Shown: in pieces, positions 1-4,889 of the stretch
How positions within the stretch are numbered: position 1 is the first letter of the stretch
Layout of the letters: each line of letters opens with the position of its first letter
Source: Candidatus Hodarchaeota archaeon
GTDB lineage: Archaea; Asgardarchaeota; Heimdallarchaeia; Hodarchaeales; YT1-057
Reading direction: 5' to 3'
DNA length: 7,955 bases
NCBI GenBank assembly: GCA_016839955.1
Contig: JAEOTI010000464.1
Span: 1 to 7,955 of the forward strand
Translations under genes and position numbers: made by a program
Notes under the pieces: model-generated
Database searches by the model: none
What the model saw: the letters and a program-made list of their open reading frames with translations, nothing else
What the model was told of the DNA's origin: nothing

Positions 1-291
1 ACACAAATTTTCGAGTTTAAAGTAATTAAAAAAGAAGAATATGTGATTCCTATTCCTGGTTGGCAAGGTGAATATGGAGATTTTTATCGATATGACAAGC
101 TTCGTGGTATTCTGTTGCGTTGGGGAAACCTGGAATATGGAAGGAGTGGCGGTTACTATGATGAAGTAATCTTCTTGGACCCCTCTGCTATGAAACCAGG
201 ACCGAGTCAAACATGGTTTTGGGGACTAAGCAGTCTTCTATTCCTAGTAATCATTAAATATAGAGTTATCCGACGAAGACCTACGTGTTAA
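1..291 (+). CDS. C-terminal part of a membrane-anchored surface protein (5' end outside window)
   Basis: The reading frame is open from the first base and gives 96 residues before TAA at 289-291, so this is the tail of a longer gene. A GTG at 43 lies in frame but has no reason to be the start. Residues 1-62 are rich in aromatic residues, glycine and short alternating stretches (IPIPGWQGEYGDFYRYDK, GILLRWGNLE, YYDEVIFLD), which suggests a beta-sandwich. Residues about 73-86 (FWGLSSLLFLVII) form one hydrophobic segment, followed by KYRVIRRR and the end. A single late membrane helix with a basic tail implies the bulk of the protein lies outside the cell and the last residues in the cytoplasm. 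The pattern 'YDK..GILL.W' resembles archaeal secreted beta-rich proteins as I remember them, but no family is assigned. There is no overlap with a neighbour, and the next gene is convergent. Confidence 0.7.
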   Translation, partial: TQIFEFKVIKKEEYVIPIPGWQGEYGDFYRYDKLRGILLRWGNLEYGRSGGYYDEVIFLDPSAMKPGPSQTWFWGLSSLLFLVIIKYRVIRRRPTC

Positions 292-302
292 TCGTCGAGA
301 AC

Positions 303-340
303 TTCTCTTTGTTTTTTTTACTTTCAATTTTCTTTGTTCT
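303..340 (+). terminator. T-rich transcription end signal after the surface protein gene
   Basis: Starting 12 bases after the stop codon, the plus strand runs through several pyrimidine and T tracts, including eight T at 312-319. Archaeal RNA polymerase commonly stops at such U-rich stretches without needing a hairpin. Placement right behind a stop codon and ahead of a convergent gene fits. No strong hairpin is seen, so the call rests on composition and position. Confidence 0.4.
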
Positions 341-705
341 AGCAATTTATCATTTTTTTGTAAGAAAGATTAATCTCTTACGGTTTCTTTTTGGAATGAG
401 GAAGGTTTAGTTTGATAGGCTTGTCATGCTTGCAGAATCCGGCTTTCTTGTAAATTTGAATTATGTATTACGGGTAAAGATTTGGAGGAAGTTTTCCCAT
501 TTTGATTTGAAAACATCACCAAAACCATCAACATTTGACAACCCCTTAATTGGAAGAAGATGAAAGAATATTTATTTTAAAGGATACGCGAAATAATTCC
601 ATTCAGAGGTAGTCTTAATTCTCTGTTTTTTCTCAATATCACTAATTTCTAAATTATAAAGCGTTAAGCAATAATTCATCATCTTTTGTTAAAATTCGCT
701 TTCCT

Positions 706-749
706 GATTTCATTCTACTTATCTTTCAAAGAAAATGAAATGTGAAATC
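706..749 (-). terminator. AT-rich inverted repeat just past the operon end
   Basis: GATTTCATT at 706-714 can pair in two alternative ways: its first seven bases with TGAAATC at 743-749, or ATTTCATT (707-714) with AATGAAAT at 734-741. The element lies five bases beyond the minus-strand stop at 754-756. A further small hairpin (TTTC-AAA-GAAA) sits inside. Read on the minus strand it contains T-rich runs such as CATTTTCTTT. It could mark or protect the 3' end of the operon mRNA. In DNA this AT-rich such repeats also arise by chance. Confidence 0.3.
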
Positions 750-753
750 ATTT

Positions 754-1305
754 TTAATATTGAATCTCTCTTAAATAGATCGTTTTGAAGAAATAATTGG
801 ATTTAATTTTTATTCGTAATTCGCCTATACCACTCATGATCTCTTTTTTTGATAGTTCTAATTGGAGAACGAAGCATCTATTCTCGACTTTTTTACAATA
901 AATTTTTATTTCGCTGTCCTTAGGGTGTCCTTTAGCTCGTTTTTGATCATTATGTAATTGTTTAGGTTTTATTTTCAAAGATTTAGGAAAACAAAAAATA
1001 AGAGAATATCTGGATACTCGCTTTCCCAATTCAAAAGTAAAAATTCCTTCAATTGGGGTTTCTTCAATGGACGGTTTTATTATCGGATTACCATCCCGTA
1101 AAAAAAAACCTTCGACTTTCGCTCTTATTCCAAAAAAATAGAAGTAAATTAAAGGGATGATTAGCAAAAAAAGTACTATAAAGCAATTTTGCATATTTTT
1201 TGGTGGATAATTGATAAGAATGACGGTTATCACGGTAGCATAAACTAAATAAAGATAGGTTTGCCTTTCACACAATTCAGTTAGAAATTTCGGAAGTTTT
1301 AGCAA
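754..1305 (-). CDS. Small membrane protein: two N-terminal helices plus a beta-rich cytosolic domain; function unknown
   Basis: This is a 183-aa protein, last in the minus-strand operon, starting 10 bases after the preceding stop. The start is TTG at 1305-1303. The codon just upstream is a TAA stop in frame, and the first in-frame ATG (residue 38) would remove the first membrane segment. A TTG at residue 11 is the alternative. Hydrophobic segments lie at about 16-33 (TYLYLVYATVITVILINY) and 40-60 (CFIVLFLLIIPLIYFYFFG), with only a short PPKN turn between them, so a helical hairpin with both ends on the same side is expected. Residues 62-183 are basic and alternate short hydrophobic strands (GIFTFELG, YSLIFCF, CFVLQLEL, ELRIKIK, KTIYLREI), suggesting a beta-sandwich or barrel. 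I do not recognise the family. The layout of two helices plus a small beta domain resembles membrane effectors such as Cap15 in size and order only. No partner enzyme of that kind is seen beside it. Confidence 0.72.
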   Translation of the reverse strand: MLKLPKFLTELCERQTYLYLVYATVITVILINYPPKNMQNCFIVLFLLIIPLIYFYFFGIRAKVEGFFLRDGNPIIKPSIEETPIEGIFTFELGKRVSRYSLIFCFPKSLKIKPKQLHNDQKRAKGHPKDSEIKIYCKKVENRCFVLQLELSKKEIMSGIGELRIKIKSNYFFKTIYLREIQY

Positions 1306-1315
1306 TTAATACAGC

Positions 1316-1936
1316 CTACTCTACGAAATACATACTTAGAAGAGAATTAATTATGTGTAATAGCTGAAAAGTTGCTTTATTTTGTAGTTGAATTCTATTC
1401 ACAAAGAAGAAAAAAACCAAACGTGTATCCATATAATCATAAATGATTTGACAACGCGCAACTGGATATTTTCTTATTGGTAATTGAAGATTCTCTTTTT
1501 TTTGTTCCAGAAGTTCAATTTCAACTCTCCCAATTTCTGTGTCTATTTCTACATGACTCGCTTGTATTGCAGATTCAATTAAAGACCAAATTTTTTCAAC
1601 TGTAGGTGTTAGACTTTGTAAATAGTATCCATAAGGACTCAAAAGACTATTAACCAATTCAATAATGAGATCCTTTTCAATAGTTAGGTCTTCATATTCC
1701 AAAAAAGCAAATTTTGTGTTTTTTTCAGCTAAAAGGATAAAATTCTTCTTTAAAATGAAATCTTCAATTTTCCTTTCTGTCTGGAAAATTAATTGGATTA
1801 TATCGTTCTCATATTTTTTACTACCAATTATTTTCCTATCTTTTATATAATAGGGTTCAATTAATTCTATATCAGAAAATATACTGAACGGTATTGTCTT
1901 TTCCTTATTAATAACTTCAAGAATTTCATAAAGCAC
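1316..1936 (-). CDS. Unknown 206-aa protein encoded next to the histone
   Basis: The start is GTG at 1936-1934, preceded seven bases earlier by a good ribosome-binding site (GGAGAT on the minus strand, 1949-1944) that overlaps the stop codon of the histone gene. This supports coupled translation. The protein is rich in I, L, E and K and has no signal peptide or clear membrane helix. The run VFFFFV (about 174-179) is short and flanked by charged strands. Predicted order: a helix-strand N-terminal half (1-80), a helical middle (88-127, including IEKDLIIELVNSLL and VEKIWSLIESAIQ), then strands (VEIDTEIGRVEIELL, RCQIIYDYMDTRLVFFFF) and a final helix (FQLLHIINSLLSMYF). No catalytic motif, Cys/His cluster or nucleotide-binding loop is visible. 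I do not recognise the family. Reality as a gene is supported by length, spacing and ribosome-binding site. A 61-codon frame on the opposite strand is a shadow. Confidence 0.75.
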   Translation of the reverse strand: MLYEILEVINKEKTIPFSIFSDIELIEPYYIKDRKIIGSKKYENDIIQLIFQTERKIEDFILKKNFILLAEKNTKFAFLEYEDLTIEKDLIIELVNSLLSPYGYYLQSLTPTVEKIWSLIESAIQASHVEIDTEIGRVEIELLEQKKENLQLPIRKYPVARCQIIYDYMDTRLVFFFFVNRIQLQNKATFQLLHIINSLLSMYFVE

Positions 1937-1948
1937 TTTGTATATCTC

Positions 1949-2173
1949 CTAATTAATTTTAAATGAACCAACAGCAATTTCTATGTCTTTCTCAGAAATG
2001 GTTTTACGATTTCTGTGTTGTGTAAATTTAAGCGATTCTGTTGTCACTTCTCGGATTACTTTTACAAGAAGTTGTTCAACGATCTCAATCACCTTTGGTT
2101 CGACTCTTTCAGCTCCAAATTCTTTCATTAAAGCCTTTATCTTTTTATGTGGAATTCGTTCGGAAGATGTCAA
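1949..2173 (-). CDS. Archaeal histone (single histone fold)
   Basis: The 74-aa protein is almost entirely one histone fold, the usual size of archaeal histones. Helix 1 covers about 7-19 (IPHKKIKALMKEFG), followed by the loop AERVEP with the conserved Arg-Val. The long helix 2 covers about 26-52, and the second loop NRKT leads into helix 3 (SEKDIEIAVGSF). The RKT-x3-KD-I arrangement is the DNA-contacting loop and helix-capping pattern of histones. The preceding FTQHRNRKT is reminiscent of the TEHAKRKT loop of eukaryotic H4. Such proteins form dimers and longer stacks that wrap DNA. The start is TTG (2173-2171). A later ATG at residue 16 would cut helix 1, and AGGTGG at 2189-2184, overlapping the upstream stop codon, serves as ribosome-binding site. 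Unusually it sits second in a four-gene operon of unknown proteins. It may therefore be a specialised variant rather than the main chromatin histone, which is inference. Confidence 0.93.
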   Translation of the reverse strand: MTSSERIPHKKIKALMKEFGAERVEPKVIEIVEQLLVKVIREVTTESLKFTQHRNRKTISEKDIEIAVGSFKIN

Positions 2174-2187
2174 GTGATTAATCCCAC

Positions 2188-3177
2188 CTATTCAGTCCTT
2201 TTCCTCTCATACTCATCTATCAACTCTGTAACATTCGAATATATCCCAATACCTTCTTCTTTGCAGAAGCTAACAAGCTCATGAAAAAAAGTGTCTGGAG
2301 GATATCTTAAGTCTAGATTAAGTTTTTTCCATTTTTCGTAAAGTTTTTGTAACCGATTAATGAAATAATATCCGAGAAATGCTCTTTCAATGGATGTTTT
2401 ATATTTTAGGTCACCAAGAGATTGAATAACTTCGATTCTACCATTTGAATTAACCTTTAATGTACCAAAGCGGTTATTAATATCAAAGCTCACCTCACAG
2501 TTAGAAAGGCGCTTTCCATGTAATAAACATATCAAAATTGGAAGCGATTTCGTAGCGTCCAATGATTTTCGAGCTTCGACCTCACCACCCATTAAATCTT
2601 CGTCTCCGGTAGTTCCGAGATCTTTCATGAACCCAATCTTCATATCTGATTCAAGATTTTCCTGACACCTCTTTTTCCATACAAGCCATACAAAGAAATC
2701 TGGATCGAAGGTTAATCGTTTTTCAAAACTTGAAAAAGGTGCTACATGAACTCCTACTTCTTGTCGAAGCCTGTCATCTCCAAATTTTGAACCACGAATA
2801 ATGCAAATATTTGGAACATGCCAAAATAAATAATTTTCAATAACACTTCTTTGATCTTCTCTTATCCAACTTCCATCTTTGAAGACTCTTTTTTTTGACC
2901 ACTTTTCAAGAATGTAACCAATAATGATCGTTTTTTTAGCGATTTCCAAAATTTCGAGGTCATTTTTAAGAAGATCAATGTCAAAATCAATATTTATTAC
3001 TTCAAAACCACTTCCAGGATTTCCGGGATTTCCTGGTTCATAGGTTGGAAGATTTTTCTTCAATAGGCTTCTGATCGCTTCAATATCTGTCTTCTCATTA
3101 TTAATCTTCATATAATAAACCGAAGGTACAAAAAATTTACCTAAAAAAGAAAAAAGTTGGGAATCATCATCAGACAT
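2188..3177 (-). CDS. Unknown 329-aa protein, first gene of the histone operon
   Basis: The start is ATG at 3177-3175 with a strong ribosome-binding site (GAGGTG, ten bases upstream). The protein appears soluble, mixed alpha/beta, with no signal peptide. Visible landmarks are an N-terminal helical part with DIEAIRSLLKKNL (31-43), a short proline-glycine repeat PGNPGNPGSG (48-57), and NIDFDIDLL (62-70). A helix-rich part follows with WSKKRVF and ENYLFWHVPN (93-123), then an aromatic stretch DPDFFVWLVWKKRC (158-171) and a glycine/acidic linker around 188-201. A beta segment LSNCEVSFDINNRFGTLKVNSNGRIEVI (224-251) precedes a C-terminal helical region (262-329). I recognise no family and see no Walker, HTH, zinc-finger or nuclease motif that holds up. 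Its stop TAG at 2190-2188 overlaps the ribosome-binding site of the histone gene. As the first gene of the operon with the best initiation site, it is probably made at least as abundantly as its partners. Confidence 0.8.
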   Translation of the reverse strand: MSDDDSQLFSFLGKFFVPSVYYMKINNEKTDIEAIRSLLKKNLPTYEPGNPGNPGSGFEVINIDFDIDLLKNDLEILEIAKKTIIIGYILEKWSKKRVFKDGSWIREDQRSVIENYLFWHVPNICIIRGSKFGDDRLRQEVGVHVAPFSSFEKRLTFDPDFFVWLVWKKRCQENLESDMKIGFMKDLGTTGDEDLMGGEVEARKSLDATKSLPILICLLHGKRLSNCEVSFDINNRFGTLKVNSNGRIEVIQSLGDLKYKTSIERAFLGYYFINRLQKLYEKWKKLNLDLRYPPDTFFHELVSFCKEEGIGIYSNVTELIDEYERKRTE

Positions 3178-3200
3178 GAATATAGAACACCTCTCTGCGA

Positions 3201-3211
3201 TTTTTTTTTTT
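3201..3211 (-). promoter_or_regulatory. A-tract in the leader of the histone operon
   Basis: Eleven consecutive T on the plus strand give eleven A on the coding strand, ending 11 bases before the AGAGAGGTG ribosome-binding site of the 329-aa gene. If transcription starts upstream as expected, this lies in the mRNA leader. An unstructured A-rich leader keeps the ribosome-binding site open. Its exact length is prone to sequencing error. Confidence 0.3.
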
Positions 3212-3248
3212 CATAAAAATAGTATAATTGTTTTATTTTGAACAAAGT

Positions 3249-3262
3249 GTATTTTAAAATAC
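3249..3262. repeat. Perfect 14-base palindrome, possible operator
   Basis: GTATTTTAAAATAC reads identically on both strands. It lies 72-85 bases upstream of the start of the histone operon and downstream of the TTTATAAA box at 3315-3322 on that strand, a position where a bound dimer could block transcription. Part of it (TAAAATACTTT, 3255-3265) recurs at 3413-3423, and TAAAATAC recurs at 3995-4002 just before the winged-helix gene. It could equally act as a second TATA-like element. AT-rich context raises the chance of coincidence. Confidence 0.35.
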
Positions 3263-3314
3263 TTTACAATAACCATTTATTCTAAGATTATCATAATTCT
3301 ATCTAATATTGATG

Positions 3315-3322
3315 TTTATAAA
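3315..3322 (-). promoter_or_regulatory. Candidate TATA box of the histone operon
   Basis: TTTATAAA matches the archaeal box A consensus and, on the minus strand, is preceded by an A/G-rich stretch (AAGAA) suitable as a BRE. Transcription would begin roughly 25 bases downstream, near 3290, giving a leader of about 110 bases. The same octamer occurs at the expected place for the divergent gene at 3943-3950. Other AT-rich words closer to the gene, such as TTATACTA near 3220-3227 on the minus strand, could serve instead. Confidence 0.4.
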
Positions 3323-3331
3323 TTCTTATAA

Positions 3332-3349
3332 TTTTTTTTTTTTTTTTTT
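3332..3349. repeat. Homopolymer run of 18 T
   Basis: There are 18 consecutive T on the plus strand. On the minus strand it is an A18 tract immediately upstream of the candidate TATA box, where a stiff A-tract could keep histones off the promoter or aid opening. It is also a typical place for length variation and assembly error. Confidence 0.6.
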
Positions 3350-3912
3350 GAAATAGTTTCACTATGTATCTTTAAAGAAGCTATTAACAAAGTCATCATT
3401 TATTTTCCAAAATAAAATACTTTTGAACTTTCTTACTAACGAGCGAATGGAAATCGAAATCAAATGTCATAATGAGCTGCAGAGAGTTATTGAACAATAT
3501 TAACATCTTCTTCAAAAGAATATAAATTCAGTTGATCATAAATAACAATATTCCTTGTAAAATTACTAATTAATTGATAAAAAGACAATGATCATTTATT
3601 TTCATTAGATTCTATTTCAGCAGGATTTCAAGGAAAACTGTTATTATTGCAAACTTTCACTGAAAAGAAGCTAAAAAGAAATTGAACTCAGAGCTAACTT
3701 ATTCATGCTTTACATTCAAGGATTGACGGGAAATGTAGGGAGAATTAATTAAATAACATATAAATAGATAAAACTGAATATATAGAATACGTCTATTATT
3801 TTTCTAATAGGTTTATTCATCTATTTTTTCTTTACACAAAGATCTAAGTTTGTATAAACCTTAATTCTTTTCTTTTTCCAGTAACAGACACATCTTAACC
3901 ATTTCCAGAGTA

Positions 3913-4007
3913 TACTGTAATTCATATACACCAATATGAACCTTTATAAAGATGCTGTAAATAAGTTGACTAAAACTGTAATTATAGGTGTAATTAAAAT
4001 ACAGTAT
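3913..4007 (+). promoter_or_regulatory. Cluster of four CTGTA words around the winged-helix gene promoter
   Basis: Similar words occur at 3913-3922 (TACTGTAATT), 3954-3960 (GCTGTAA) and 3974-3983 (AACTGTAATT), and in reverse at 3997-4006 (AAATACAGTA, i.e. TACTGTATTT on the other strand). They flank the TATA box at 3943-3950 and reach into the leader. No CTGTA word is seen in the other promoter spacers of the window. Repeated short words on both sides of a TATA box next to a DNA-binding gene suggest operator sites, perhaps for self-control. That link is inference. Confidence 0.4.
3943..3950 (+). promoter_or_regulatory. TATA box of the winged-helix gene
   Basis: TTTATAAA, preceded by GAACC, matches archaeal box A. 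A start of transcription about 25 bases downstream falls near 3972-3975, leaving a leader of some 48 bases to the ATG at 4021 and enough room for its ribosome-binding site. It is the best TATA match within the 100 bases upstream of the gene. Confidence 0.6.
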
Positions 4008-4020
4008 TATGGTGAAAAGT

Positions 4021-4863
4021 ATGACTGAAAATGATCAAACGCTGGATGATCAGCCAAAAGAGGACGAAGACATTACTCTTGAAGGTGAAGACGAAGAAAA
4101 TATAATGAAAAAACTCAATGAACAACAACGTGAACTTCAGGAGCAAATGAAAATCATTGACCGCGATCTTCGCGTACTCCGAAGGAAAAAACGCCGCAAA
4201 ACTCGATATACAGATACAGAAAATGATTTTAATGAGAAAGAACGACCTGGGTTCGGAGTTCGCTTTGAGCGAATGTCGGATGACCTCGGTGATACTATCG
4301 AGACATATGTGGGAAATATATTAGATTCAGTTGCTTATGGCCTTGAAGGAGCGTTAGATGGACTTTTTGGTCATCGAGCAGATTCTCGAAAAATTAAAAG
4401 TAGTAGAAGAACCAAGATCCGTCATAAATTTGGTGGTTATCGCTATAAACTCTCTGATGAGGAGCGAGAAGAATTTCCAATAGTAGGATCTGAACTATTA
4501 GGTGTTCTTAGTGATGAACACCGTTTAAAAATTCTTCAAGAGCTCGAGAGAGGACCAGGTTATCAAAAAGAGTTAAGTGAATCAACAGGTATCAAGGGAG
4601 GACAATGGAAACACCATATTGATCTACTCAAAGATGCTGGTTTCATAGCTCAAGAGACAGTTCGTGGTCGGTACCTCGTTACGCAGTTGGGACGGGAAGC
4701 CCTCAAACTTGCAGAAATAGTTTTTGTCAGGAAACGCTATTTTGAACGTAAACCTGTAGAAGATGAACCTTTTCCGCATGAAGACGAAGTTCATGATAGA
4801 GGACCTGAACCAGTTGTCAAGATTCAACTAGAGGATGATGAGGAAGAGGAGACTAAACATTAG
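4021..4863 (+). CDS. Winged-helix (ArsR-like) DNA-binding protein with acidic, coiled-coil N-terminus
   Basis: This is a probable transcription regulator of 280 aa. I chose ATG at 4021 because GGTGA at 4011-4015 lies six bases upstream. ATG at 4009, in frame and four codons longer, has no site at proper distance. Residues 1-26 are acidic. Residues 27-53 (KKLNEQQRELQEQMKIIDRDLRVL) form a likely coiled coil ending in a basic patch RRKKRRKTR (54-62). A glycine-rich amphipathic helix GNILDSVAYGLEGALD lies at 98-113. Residues 157-234 are a winged helix: LLGVLSDEHRLKILQELERG, the HTH YQKELSESTGIKGGQWKHHI, then a wing around VRGRYLVTQLG. The tail (247-280) is strongly acidic. The ArsR-like part is standard. 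The long charged extensions, far beyond the usual length of about 100 aa, are not. It lies 26 bases ahead of an unknown gene and upstream of an ABC exporter, which it may control. Its ligand is unknown. Confidence 0.85.
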   Translation: MTENDQTLDDQPKEDEDITLEGEDEENIMKKLNEQQRELQEQMKIIDRDLRVLRRKKRRKTRYTDTENDFNEKERPGFGVRFERMSDDLGDTIETYVGNILDSVAYGLEGALDGLFGHRADSRKIKSSRRTKIRHKFGGYRYKLSDEEREEFPIVGSELLGVLSDEHRLKILQELERGPGYQKELSESTGIKGGQWKHHIDLLKDAGFIAQETVRGRYLVTQLGREALKLAEIVFVRKRYFERKPVEDEPFPHEDEVHDRGPEPVVKIQLEDDEEEETKH

Positions 4864-4876
4864 AGGGATTTAGAAA

Positions 4877-4884
4877 AAGGTGAT
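4877..4884 (+). promoter_or_regulatory. Strong ribosome-binding site of the 231-aa gene
   Basis: AAGGTGAT lies five bases before ATG 4890 and matches the archaeal 16S 3' end complement (GGAGGTGATCC) over GGTGAT. It fixes the start and suggests efficient translation from the same mRNA as the winged-helix gene. Confidence 0.75.
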
Positions 4885-4889
4885 TAGGC

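Larger units (their letters stand above)
292..753. other. Non-coding spacer between convergent gene ends
   Basis: About 460 bases separate the plus-strand surface protein end from the 3' end of the minus-strand operon. I see no convincing reading frame: all six frames are broken by stops every few tens of codons. I see no tRNA cloverleaf or rRNA-like stretch. It holds the T-rich run at 303-340 and an AT-rich inverted repeat at 706-749. Its size is generous for two gene ends, so a small RNA or a decayed gene cannot be excluded. Confidence 0.5.
3178..4008. other. 831-bp AT-rich divergent intergenic region with promoters and small repeats
   Basis: This spacer separates the minus-strand histone operon from the plus-strand winged-helix gene. 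It holds two long T tracts (11 T at 3201-3211 and 18 T at 3332-3349), TTTATAAA boxes at 3315-3322 and 3943-3950, a perfect 14-base palindrome at 3249-3262, repeated TAAAATAC words, and a cluster of CTGTA words near 3913-4007. Between 3440 and 3770 a few broken plus-strand frames look faintly protein-like, but none is an intact gene. No RNA gene is recognised. Confidence 0.6.

Noticed and set aside
410..465. tRNA-like look of a stretch with TTTAGTTTGATAG and GAATCCGGC
   Set aside because: No acceptor stem, anticodon stem or T-arm of correct spacing can be drawn.
1665..1850. 61-codon plus-strand frame
   Set aside because: It lies wholly inside the 206-aa gene on the other strand, is low in complexity (F, S, K), and has no ribosome-binding site.
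1983..2177. 64-codon plus-strand frame
   Set aside because: It is antisense to the histone, whose fold is unmistakable.
2960..3015. GS-x9-DID pattern (PGSGFEVINIDFDIDLL) in the 329-aa protein, resembling a nucleotidyltransferase / CD-NTase active site
   Set aside because: The GS falls in a Pro-Gly linker rather than after a hydrophobic strand, there is no following RGT-type residue pattern, and no third catalytic acidic residue in a strand is evident. Coincidence is more likely.
4624..4827. 67-codon minus-strand frame
   Set aside because: It is antisense to the winged-helix gene and its predicted protein has no sensible features.
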